Of a DNA stretch of 34,385 nt, positions 23,518 through 33,465 are shown piece after piece. Where the stretch lies: the NCBI GenBank assembly GCA_905250885.1, contig CAJNOQ010001221.1, forward strand, positions 1-34,385. The letters are read 5' to 3'. The notes below the pieces were generated by a model that made no database searches, had not been told where the DNA came from, and was given only the letters and a program-made list of their open reading frames with translations. A program made the translations under genes and the position numbers. The stretch's first letter is position 1. Every line of letters starts with the position of its first letter. The DNA comes from Didymodactylos carnosus. Taxonomy: Eukaryota; Rotifera; Eurotatoria; Philodinida; Philodinidae.

Positions 23518-26500
23518 TTATAATACTAATTTTAATAGCACAGTTAGAACTGCCGCTATTCCGCCTGTCGCCGGCACTGTAGTAATCCATCCAATAATAA
23601 TATTTCTAACCACTTTCCAATTAACTGAATAACGTGAATGTAGTCTACCAACAAAAGTTATAGCGCCCACTTTACAGTGTGTTGTACTAATAGGCAATCC
23701 CAAATTTGATGCAATTAAAACCGCTATGCTACTTGATATATCAATAACAAAACCACTATAATAATATAAAATTCTTATTAATGGTATTATTTGTCTAAAT
23801 AGTCTACAATAATTACCTAGACGGTGTCACAGACGTGATATCACTGCCAATTGTTTGAATTGTTTTTTTTCCCCATGTAAATAAACCAACACTTATGCCT
23901 AATCCACCATAAAATAGAAGCCATGCTGGTGCTGGTACCGAAGACGAAATTTTGTTTGTAGACCAAATGATCCATATTCCAACGAGAGGTGCCACACAGT
24001 TACTAAATAATCTCTGCTAGTAATATATATATATATAAATTAATAACAGATTGTCAAACGAACCTAACATCATTACCACCGTGTGAAAAGGATGAAAATA
24101 TTCCAGTAAATATTTGTAGAAATGAAAACATTTTCGCTACTTCCGGCGAATCTTCATGTTTAGCAATGTTGAAACGAAGAAGCTAAAGAATTTACTTGGA
24201 AAAATTATTCTACATCATACATACAACAGATCTCGATTATGCGTACATACATCATTACTCTCATTTGGTAACTCATCGTCGACATCTATTCGTTCTACTA
24301 TTGGTCCAAAAAATACTTGTGTTTCTTTGTCATATGTTCGTTGAACTAATCCTATATAATTGCATAAAAAAATACAACTCTGAATGTTTGACTTTCATAT
24401 AATTAGTCACATCATACCAATACTGGCTGCATCTTCACTATCATTCATCTTACTACTAGTATGTTCGTCTGGTCGTTCTTGTTGATTTTCTTCATATTCC
24501 ATAAAACGTTGCATTTTAAAACTATAATCAATTACTGTTAAATCGGGATCTAGTGTTTTCAAATCAAAAATGTCCTGACCATGTTTACTCTGTTCTAGAA
24601 GAAAAATTCATGGCTGCATCATCATATTTTATATGCTCTTATTCTATAATAAAAATCTGAACAAATAGACTTCGAGAACATAGTTCCTACATCTGCCCAT
24701 AATGGATGGATCGAATAAGACGACGCACATTTGTACAGTGTTTTCTCGGCATAAACTTTGCTTAGAAATTTCGTTTTTAGTGTCAAAAGATAGAGAAGAA
24801 AAACCTCTTATATACAGTAGTAACATACTGGTCTTGTGTCTGGAAAAATAGCGTTTAGTAACAGCAACCGAAAAGTAAAACGGTGATTTGCAGCTAAAAT
24901 TCTGATGTTTTTCAATTTTGTCAAAACAAGGCAAAGATAGGGCTTATAAAATGTTCAGCGGATTTATACGTGTCAGCTAGACTAGACTGTTTTCTCATAT
25001 CTGCACAGAAAATATGAAAATTTTCGTACATAAATCAGCTGGCAGTTTTGAAAAATCACTGATATCATTAGCTAAAAGATGAGTCTTCAATGTATTACAT
25101 AGTAGATTTGTAGTTCTCACAATGAAAGTTCTCTAGTGCTTGAAGTAGAGACAAACTCATGAAATTGTACATTCAGAAAAAATTCTGAATATACAGTCGT
25201 GTCGGTATCAGATGTACATAAGAAAGTTTTAGAAAAACTTTTGTTTCTTAACAATGATTTACTAAATTTTAATATGAAGTAGATATAATTTAAAGCGTTG
25301 TATATCTGCTAAGATTTTCCAGACACAAGACCCGCACGCCACACACATGGTTTTGTAGAGGAGAAAATTCTGTCTTTCGGCACTAGAACATTGTGTAAAA
25401 GTGCATCATTTGGCCCATTCGTTAGAAGCAGAAGTAAGAACTGAAGTAAATTTACAATTGCCGTTTGACGATAATTGTCATACTTGCAATTTGATTTTTT
25501 AAACTTGGTGCTGCATATTTCCACACAATAATCCCAGTAAGAACACCAGCTACTACAGTTAACAAGCAAACAAGCCATACATGTGATTTAACTAAATGTA
25601 TAGAGAATTAGACGATTTCAAGTGAAATAATGTTACATCTTACATACTACTATAACCTGAAAATAACACTGAGAAAACGTTAATCATTATCGTCAACGCA
25701 TAGATAAATGGGAGAAATTTTAATCCGACACGAACGGGATTTTTCTAAATTGAAAATAGATTCGTTCTTTACTTTGATCTTGAGCAATCAATAGATGATC
25801 CGTACGTTTTCCAAAATATATTTTCTCATTACAACGTAGAGACCAACAGCCATTAGTCCAGAAAACAAGGGTGCAATAAACCATGAAGCAACTAAATACA
25901 TACAAAAACATTTTCTTTTAAAATTTAAATTTAAGTGTCACGTTTCGGCTGCTGACTTCTCAGTTTGGCTGATCTGACAAGCGCATACGTTTATACATGC
26001 TACTTCCACGTACTAATTGTGCCAAAACTAAGCCAATTAATTCCACGTAAACCACGTTCAATTAAAGCGAAACCCAATGTTGCTCCAATGATCGAATGAG
26101 TGCCAGAAACGGGTAAATGAAAAAATGTTGCGATTAACAGCCATATACAACATCCTAAATGGAGATGAATAAAAAGTTCTCTCATTAGCAAGAGATATGC
26201 AACTATAAAAAAGCATATTGTCTAAAACCCATAAGGGATTTTGGAAAATGAAACCCTGTGGAACTCTTTAAATCTTGGAAAAATCCATTGGGGATTCCGG
26301 ATGCTTCATATATCTTTTCTTACTCTTCGAAACCTTCATTCGTTCCACATGGTTTTATTTTCTGAAACTCTTTAAAAAAACCTTGTCAGAGCAGCCCCGT
26401 TTGAGGCTAAAGTGTAACACTCTCCCAATTGCTAATTATTTCGATAATCTCGGTTAACCGTCAGTCTTCAATAAAAATCGACAACATGGGTATGATCCCT

Positions 26501-28117
26501 GAACAAAAAGATAATGGTTATAGGCCCCCCCACAGCAGCTTTATGGATCATAACTGTAAATCTTGTGCTGTTTCAAGACCATAATGAGGCACACCAGGTA
26601 TTGTTAAGATCATAACTAGAGGCTATAAAATCGTAAATAAGGCCCTGAATGATTTGAAGCTCTTGAATACATACCGAGACGATTTTAAGATTATACATAG
26701 GGGCTCTAAGGTTATAGTTATCTTAGAGAACGTACTTGGTCCAAGTACTTCGTCTGCGTAATGAAGCCGGTACTTGCCTTTTCTCAAGAAGTAAATTTAC
26801 TTGTAAGCACTTGTCCTTACTGGCCAACTACTTCCAGAAAGTACTTCTTAGTAATAAGGCAAGTATTTTGATCATTGACAAGTACTTAGCAAGTGATCAA
26901 TTATTTGCATCAAGTACGTTCTCTAGGGTAGACTCCACTAGGAAAACTTACAATCATAACCACTGCCACTATTTATTTAATGAAAAACATAACTACAGAG
27001 GGGAAGAGTAGGAGTAATCAAACAGCAAAAACGCTAGGATTCTGAGTATATAACTTGCACTCCTTCTTCTTATTGTCTCAGAAAATAAGCCGGAAGAAGC
27101 TTGCTGCAAAACACAAAAAACAGGTTAAACGACCGATGAAAAGATTTCGTAATGGAACACTCTCTTGATCATTCCGATAGCATTGCATTAAGAGGAAGGG
27201 GAGAAAAAGATGGCCACCGAATTTTTTTAATGTATCTACACACGATATAGACACGATATAGACTTAAATTTCATTTTTTTTAATTAGAGATAAAGATAAA
27301 AGGATTGTCTTAGTCATGGGCAGTTTGTTTTGAAAGATCTTTTCGGTTTTTCTCAAAAATCGAACTCGATTTGAAATCACTTATACGTTGATTTTTACTG
27401 CTGGTGGTACACAAATAGTTTTTGTAACACTGTAGAGGTAAAAAAATCACGGTGTGATTTAAACCCGTGAGTCCACGACTAGCTCCTAAATCCTGAACTC
27501 TTTAGAGTACCCACTGGAAGCAAAAAACCGCTATTTTTTTTGAAAGAACTTAATAGAACCAAAAGGGTGTATTAATTAAACCTTAGCTTTTGAAGTGATA
27601 ATCAAAAGCCCTTTTTTTTCGTCAAATTTGTCTTGGAAATTCTTGGATTTTAGAACGATAATAAATCCTTTTCAGTTCAAAAAATACACTTTGTTTTTTA
27701 GAAAGTAGTAAACAGTTTAACCTGCTAGTGCTGCAAGATTTCCGATCATTAATTGACTTTCTTCTCCAACAAACGTTGAATGATCGATAATACCTTTCCA
27801 AATGGTATCCGTCACTTTACCTCCTAAATTTAAAATAACGTTTAAACATAATGTTTAAACATATAACATTTCTGATCTAGACTAACCCAATAAAACTGAA
27901 CCCAATATTTCAGATACAGTTGCTAACACATACGCTTGCTTTAAAGTTAGTACTTGAGAACCAACACATGTTCCAAATGTATTACCTTGAAAAAAAGTAT
28001 TACCATTGTAGAATTTAGTTATACTGTTTTTCTTAACTTACCAACATCGTTTGCACCGAGACCAAAAGCTAGTGCAAATGCTGTAATTAATGCCAAAACG
28101 AGTACCCAAGTTAACAT
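23518..28117 (-). CDS. SLC20 (PiT-1/PiT-2 type) sodium-dependent phosphate transporter, complete
   Basis: This multi-pass membrane protein imports inorganic phosphate with sodium, normally at the plasma membrane. Exons on the minus strand: 28117-28042, 27985-27887, 27823-27722, 26154-26014, 25891-25806, 25744-25648, 25591-25484, 24594-24418, 24351-24251, 24182-24064, 24002-23817, 23755-23518. They total 1,530 nt, 509 aa plus stop, in continuous phase with GT-AG introns (one only 61 nt). The two signature repeats are present: GANDVGNTFG (about residues 20-29) with PVSGTH (107-112), and GGNDVSN (364-370) with PISTTHC (452-458). [19 protein letters not shown] matches the conserved PVPNGLRALPVFY region. 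The start is chosen because [14 protein letters not shown] aligns with the family N-terminus. It is shorter than human PiT-1/PiT-2 (about 650-680 aa), and nearly all the loss is in the central cytoplasmic loop. The PiT-1 versus PiT-2 relationship is not resolvable by eye. Confidence 0.95.
24020..24037. repeat. AT dinucleotide microsatellite
   Basis: A run of TA units within the short intron between the SLC20 exons 24182-24064 and 24002-23817. Confidence 0.8.
24595..25483 (-). other. SLC20 intron before the exon encoding the central loop
   Basis: This 889-nt intron has several minor open frames on the minus strand, none resembling a protein. A short hairpin lies near 25171-25190 (ATTCAGAAAAAATTCTGAAT). 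No transposon with definable ends was seen. Confidence 0.45.
26155..26721 (-). other. SLC20 intron, repeat-like portion
   Basis: This is part of the 1,567-nt intron 26155-27721. From about 26243 to 26366 there is an imperfect inverted pair (AAAATGAAACCCTGTGGAAC near 26248, and TTCCACATGGTTTTATTTTC near 26343). From about 26550 to 26720 phrases like ATCATAACTAGAGGC and ATTATACATAGGGGC recur at irregular 40-70 nt intervals, suggesting degenerate tandem repeats. Confidence 0.4.
26722..26928. mobile_element. CAAGTACTT-rich inverted-repeat element, copy 2, in an SLC20 intron
   Basis: The left end reads CTTAGAGAACGTACTTGG and the right end, inverted, reads CCTAGAGAACGTACTTGA. The 207-bp body is filled with CAAGTACTT-like motifs in both orientations, like the larger copy at 21298-21774 whose ends read CCCTAGTGAA...GTACTTG. 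The two copies therefore define one family. No reading frame and no clear target duplication. Confidence 0.72.
26929..27721 (-). other. Remainder of the SLC20 intron
   Basis: AT-rich intron sequence with a short direct duplication ACACGATATAGACACGATAT at about 27240-27262. No gene or delimitable transposon seen. Confidence 0.4.
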
Positions 28118-29230
28118 ATTTTTCTCTTCTTCTTTGTATATATATTACAATATTTTACATTTCACTTTTTTCAAATAGATGATCGGATATTCTATAGTTA
28201 CAACATGATGTTGATAAAATAACAAATAGTTTTGTCTGATATTTCACTATCCTCACTGCATGTGTATAAGTTAGAAGTGATCCGTCTTTCTGGTGAATAT
28301 CAAACTTGCATGTATTTTTTGATAAATAATGTTCTGTAAGCACACGACTTAACTTTTGTTAGGAAGAAAATAGTCGATCTAGTTGAACTCTTTTTTTTTT
28401 CTTTTTTCTTTCTTTCTGTACATCTATATATCAACTATAATTTATCATTTTGAACATTATATAGTCTACTACTTGTTTTACTACGTGAGTACATACGCAC
28501 ACGTCCTCTTTCACTCATCGAAACAATGGTCATTTACAATACTGATTTCTTGATATTGATATCTACTCGTGCTGCACAATACTTGACCTACAATAAACAC
28601 GTTTATTCTATAAATTACTTTGTTTTTTCTATTTTTTTTCAATTAATCCTTTTATAATTCTTTAACGGACACAAGGATATGAAATTAGAAGCGTAGTTGA
28701 CTGACGTAATAAACAATTATTAGAATAAAGTAAAAATGATACTGTGAGTTAGATTTCGTAGTGGTTCATAAGGGAATGTACTTGGAGTTTATGACGTTGG
28801 ATCAAATGAATTATCCAACATATTTAGAAATTATCTTTCTCATTTATCAGGATTACTAAAGCAATTACTGAGCACAAATAACAGTAGATTGAAAGTATAA
28901 ATAGAAACATGATAATTAACATAGATGTTTATACGATATGAATTGCTCGAAATAATATTTTATGATACATTTCTCATGAAACAATGTCAGAGCGACAAAC
29001 GATAAACCATGCGATTGATTAATATTATTCGAAAAAATTGTGTACACTTGAAATTTGCAACAGTGAGCTTGATCATACGATTAACTGAAGAAAAAAAATT
29101 AAATATAGATCTACTAATTCAAAACTTTCTGTAATGACAAGAAATTTTGTATTAGTGTTGATAGTCAGAGAAAATTTTGTCAGAACTGTCAGGTTGAGGA
29201 CACATCGAATGCCATACACTGTAATTTGGA
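28118..29230. other. Upstream region of the SLC20 gene
   Basis: AT-rich sequence upstream of the SLC20 start, with a T/C-rich tract at about 28389-28420. It presumably contains the SLC20 promoter and 5' UTR, but no core promoter element could be assigned. No other gene seen. Confidence 0.4.
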
Positions 29231-29560
29231 CTTAATTTCCAGTTTATAGAAAATCGTGGGGCTTTTTCTGATGTTTATAAAATGCTCGTAGATTTCCTGG
29301 CTTTTTAGAAATTCGTAATTTTCCATTTTCTATAAACTGACTTTTTATTTTATTCAGAAAATCGGCATAGAATTTCTAAAAATATGAAAATTTGTCGTCG
29401 ATTTTCTACATACTGGAAATTCGAGCTTGATTTCCTAATATTCTAGAACATCGATCGATTTTCTATAAATAATTCCCAAGATTCTTGAAATTCGAAATCG
29501 ATTTTCCAGTTTTCCTGAAAATCGGTACTGATTTTCAAGATAGTTGGAAATTCGAAGATG
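29231..29560. repeat. Degenerate short-period repeats (GAAAATCG/GAAATTCG motifs)
   Basis: Words such as TAGAAAATCG, CGATTTTCTA, TGGAAATTCG and CGATTTTCCAG recur roughly every 30-50 nt in both orientations. An inverted pair, CCAGTTTATAGAAAAT (about 29240) and ATTTTCTATAAACTGA (about 29326), folds into an outer stem. It may be a decayed minisatellite or a satellite-bearing MITE. No coding potential. Confidence 0.5.
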
Positions 29561-29664
29561 ATATGGTATACGTGGACCAGTCATATTGCGTGCAAGTCAT
29601 AAGTTAATACTTTTGTGTGAATAAAATTAAGCAGAAATTCTACTAGGGATCTGCTACTTGAAAA

Positions 29665-30117
29665 AAGGGTAACCCATGTCATAAAAATCGGTTAAATACC
29701 GCCCGGTTACCGCTTCGGTACCAGTCTGTTACCTTCCCCGGTATACTATCAGCGGAACTGGAATTATCGGTATTTTATCAGTGTAAGCAAACAGTACAGG
29801 AGTTCGAATCTAGTTTTCAGTTTTCTTCTTTTTTTCGAACGGGAAAGACTTGACTGAAGTCGAAGTGCAAACTTCGATGAGTCTCTACAATCTGAAAGGG
29901 AAAGTTTAGTCTGAAAAAAACTCAAAGTTTCTGATTTTTCTGCGTTTCTTATATAGACTACCAACCGCAAAACAAAAAGGTGATTGTGTCAAAACGGTTT
30001 ATCTGACGGTTTTTTCTTGTACAGCGGTCTGAAAGATATCGTGCGGTAACTGCCGGTAGAAGAAAAAATCGTCGCTAAACCGGCGGTATTACGAAAAAAA
30101 ATGCGATATGGGTAGCT
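29665..30117. mobile_element. Probable inverted-repeat element with ACCGCCGGTT-type subterminal motifs
   Basis: The left side reads TAACCCATGTCATAAAAATC then TTAAATACCGCCCGGTTACC. The right side, inverted, reads CTACCCATATCGCATTTTTT then TCGTAATACCGCCGGTTTAG. The two sides agree in order and orientation but are diverged. The exact ends and target duplication are unclear. The minus-strand open frame inside (29764-29970) shows no family resemblance. Confidence 0.5.
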
Positions 30118-30341
30118 AATTTCTAGGATTCACGAACTTCTTTCAACAAAGATTGTTGATCTAACACATTCATTTAAAGCTCACAGATGTTTATAGTCCA
30201 TTAAATTCTCGGCAGTTGCAAGCATTTCGAATCTTCATCAGGTTTTAGTACTCACTCTTGCACTTTGTCTTACAATTTAGACGTGTCAACAAAATTTTAT
30301 AACATTTTAGACATATTACAATACATTAAAAATACACTAAA

Positions 30342-30606
30342 TTCTCATAACGCGTGCCTGGGATTAACTAACGTTACTTTCTCTTAACGTTACCTTCCAA
30401 GATCAAAAACGCGTCTAACGACTAAAATAGCACCGCTGGAACGCGTCCCAAGGTCAGTAAAAATGTCTTTATGGGTCAAAGTTTGTTAAAACGTCATTTC
30501 TGCATCCACACACGTATCACAATGCTCATTTTAATCCATAAACGCCTTTTAATCTCAGAAGATAATGTTAAAAAGCGTTAGTTAATCCCAAAGCGCGTTA
30601 TGAGAA
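30342..30606. mobile_element. 265-bp MITE with about 31-bp terminal inverted repeats
   Basis: The left end is TTCTCATAACGCGTGCCTGG followed by GATTAACTAACG. The right end, inverted, is TTCTCATAACGCGCTTTGGG followed by ATTAACTAACG. The interior repeats AACGTTA/TAACGTT and ACGCGT/AACGCC motifs. There is no reading frame. A target duplication could not be fixed with confidence. Confidence 0.75.
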
Positions 30607-31661
30607 AGCACAAAGGTGTACCAAATGTAAAAAAAAGGTACAATACGGAATGGTGACAGGTATACATGATTATTAGCTGATTCAACACTATTATTTGAAC
30701 CTAAAATTAATGATTTTTGATTGTTTACAGTTGTTTTGTTCAATAGCCTTCGTAATCTGCATTGTTACAGATTTTTATTAATAAAATTAGTTTTGAAATT
30801 AAAATAAAAAGGCCATATTGACACAGATTTTTGACAAAATCGACTCTGATAATAACTATTTGTGAATTTAACGTGAATTATAATTTTTATAAACTATTTT
30901 TAACTATGGTATTCAACTATTATCATTATTATTCGTTTGACGGTTTTCAATTACTGAACTTTGTCGTTTACCGTTATTCTTTTTCGCATGGTAGTATTAA
31001 GTAACGTAGGTTAAAATAAGTTTAAAACATAAATTTATTTCATTTGCACTCTCAAGTGAGGTTATTTGAAAACGTCTTGCGAGTTCTAAACTTCACATAT
31101 TTTCTATAAAACGAATGCACAAATCGTCATCAAGCATCGACACAATTTCGAATAATGTAATTATGTATCTGCCTCATCCACATTATAGGTATGTGGTACT
31201 TTTTAATGAGTAGTTGCAAATCAAAAAATCGAGACAGTCTGAATTCTCTGTGAAACTCGCAAAAAACATTTTTTCTCTTTCAACAATTCAACCTTCGATA
31301 ATTTTGCTAGATATTTGTGACTTATAAACGCGCTAACTTTTTTCTAGAAAATATTGTTTGATAATAATCTGAAGAAGCTGTGGCGCAATTATTGGAGATT
31401 ACTTAAAACTGAAATATATCGACTGAAAATCAGGTAGTACAGCTGTCTTAAGTCTTAAAACTTCAGCGGATCGTTAACTTCCTTTTTTATTTCAGGAAAA
31501 AAGTAGGAAATAAAAACACATATAGAGTGGCTTTTTTTCTGAATAACACAAAAAGTGAAGATACTAATGTGGGAAAACACTAAGGACAAAACATCTGTAT
31601 AATCTCAAATGTTTTTCAAAAAACACAGTAGTTCTATCAACACATGATTGAGAAAATTTTG
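30607..31661. other. Intergenic AT-rich region
   Basis: No gene, tRNA or delimitable transposon was recognised between the MITE and the 3' flank of the CHCHD gene. Confidence 0.4.
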
Positions 31662-31667
31662 TTTATT
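31662..31667 (-). terminator. Possible poly(A) signal of the CHCHD2/10-like gene
   Basis: A minus-strand AATAAA hexamer lies about 130 nt past the stop codon. It is a candidate only, since such hexamers are common in AT-rich DNA. Confidence 0.3.
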
Positions 31668-31796
31668 CATAATTATAGGAGAAGAACTGGAATTTCACTT
31701 AAAAACTGGATTGCATTTTTCATATTACATTGTAGCTGGAATACGGAAAAGAAAAAGCAATTATAATCAATTGGTTTCAAAAAAAAAACTATTGAC

Positions 31797-32467
31797 TTAA
31801 CTACCTGAACTTTGAGCCCATTTCTGACAATCTTTCATTGCTTCCCAAAATCCTTGACATTGGGTTGAATCCCCATTTGATTGTTCGAGACATCTCATAA
31901 ATTCTTTTTGTTGTAATTCGCAATAGTTTGAACGGTTTTGCTGCATTGGTTGTTGTTGTTGATAAAGTGGCTGCGATGATGGGCCACTTTCAACTGCTTG
32001 TTCTTCACGACCACCTCCCAATCCACCTGTAATAGCAGCGCCTAATGTATGACCCTAAAATCAAATAATTCGAAGAAAGTTAAAAAGATATATATGAACA
32101 TAGCAAAAGACATTACTTACCACCATAGATCCAACTGCGACACCACTAAAATATTCAAAAACAAATGTCAATTAGTAACAAGACTAGTGTACACATAGTT
32201 TGGGATGCAAATAGCGGATAGTTAAATGTTTGAATGCAATCTTACCCAGCAATTGAGGCCATTTGTCCAAACATTCCTGGCTGTCGTCCAGCCATTGGAG
32301 CGGCAGTCATCGGAGCTGGAGCTGCAGGTGGAGCTCGAGTGATTTGTGTTGGGGGTCTAAACGAAGAAAGATTAATTTAAACGAATGAATAGTAACGGAG
32401 ATGAAATATACCTCGCAGGTGCTCGTGCTGGAGCAGCTCTCATTCCACCTCCTGAACGACGTGGCAT
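31797..32467 (-). CDS. CHCHD2/CHCHD10-like mitochondrial twin CX9C protein, complete
   Basis: Animal CHCHD2 and CHCHD10 are small proteins of the mitochondrial intermembrane space that support cristae and respiratory-chain function; CHCHD2 can also act in the nucleus. Exons on the minus strand: 32467-32412, 32356-32246, 32145-32121 (only 25 nt) and 32054-31797. They total 450 nt, 149 aa plus stop, with all introns GT-AG and phases consistent. The start MPRRSGGGMRAAPARAPA is the family's Arg/Ala/Pro-rich N-terminus, which acts in targeting. The central conserved segment MFGQMASIAGGVAVGSMVGH plus TLGAAITGG follows. The C-terminal CHCH domain has two exact CX9C motifs: C-ELQQKEFMR-C and C-QGFWEAMKD-C. 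A short Gln-rich linker (PLYQQQQPMQQNR) precedes it. Length matches human CHCHD2 (about 151 aa) and CHCHD10 (about 142 aa). Which of the two it is closer to cannot be decided here. Confidence 0.93.
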
Positions 32468-33046
32468 TATGATAATTTTAGAGTTAAGTGTAAGTGTTTA
32501 AAAAAAAATCAAATCTGAAAAAGAAAAGTACAAAGTTCTAATCTGCGTGTTACAAAATGAGCTGCGTTTATCGTTGTTCAAACATAGAAGACGAAATCTA
32601 TGACTAAAGGATGTTTATATATTAAATCAATTTTCTCAGTGATGGCAATGAAATAGTCTCGAAACAACTAAAATACAAGATCATGTAATAAAATAGAAAA
32701 TAAATAAACAAATATACAGGACAAATGATTCATGAAGAGTATTGTGCAATGATCAATATTTCAACAGAACTCGCTTCATCCATGTGACTGTGCATGCGAG
32801 AATGTTCGCAGTGTTCTTGTTTCTCATTCAGAAGGTCACCGTTAAAGTGCAGGAAAATAAAGAAAAAACAACAACTGAGGACTTATACTTACTCATAATC
32901 AATCATAGTCTCGGATTACTGCATAAAAGTGTTATGTTGTACAACTAATTGTGTGAAGGACCTTTAAGAGAATGAATGATAGAACATGATTGGCTTTACA
33001 TTCCAACCATAGGTAAAAATGAATCAGTTGCCATAGTATTATACAT
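32468..33046. other. Upstream region of the CHCHD gene
   Basis: AT-rich DNA upstream of the CHCHD start codon, presumably holding its promoter. No core element was assigned and no other gene was seen. The plus-strand open frame at 32742-32948 has no recognisable domain. Confidence 0.4.
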
Positions 33047-33090
33047 ATGCTTATGCTCCGTTGTAAGAAGTTACCTGCTAATAACAGACA

Positions 33091-33213
33091 ACTTCAGCAG
33101 TTGTTGAAAGCTATCTGCCAGAAGAAAAAATGTGTAGTCAAATATTTGGTCGGCCATATTTGACCTCTACACATTTTTTCTTCCGGCAGCTAGCTTTCAA
33201 CAACTGCTGAAGT
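33091..33213. repeat. Near-perfect 123-nt hairpin
   Basis: The left arm 33091-33145 (ACTTCAGCAGTTGTTGAAAG ... AATAT) is repeated inverted at 33156-33213, with two mismatches and one 3-nt gap. The loop is 10 nt (33146-33155). Flanking direct copies of GAAGTTACCTG occur at 33067-33077 and 33209-33219, the second overlapping the stem end. The same word recurs in the arms of the element at the right edge, so it is probably a foldback MITE of a related family. A small-RNA precursor is an alternative. Confidence 0.8.
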
Positions 33214-33465
33214 TACCTGTTCTTGGCGATCTAACAATGAAAAAAATTTTTCAACTTTAGGTGATTGTTTCTAGTAATAAACCACCTCGTAACTCAAATG
33301 TCAACCAAGTCTCTTAATAAAAATAGATTTTTTGAGGTAATAAGAAGAAAAAAGTTGAAAAAGGATTAGGCCAGGCATATATAGGCGGCATCGCGTCGAA
33401 GAAACTGATTGATCAATTTATACGAATAACTATTTTTCTTTTCGTTTTGAAAATCGGCGACCATT

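Noticed and set aside
25744..25806. Apparent frameshift and stop in the SLC20 gene after [10 protein letters not shown]
   Set aside because: It resolves as a 61-nt GT-AG intron; the frame then continues with [13 protein letters not shown] exactly as the family requires.
29764..29970. 68-codon minus-strand frame rich in Ser and Arg
   Set aside because: It lies wholly inside the inverted-repeat element 29665-30117 and has no recognisable motif.
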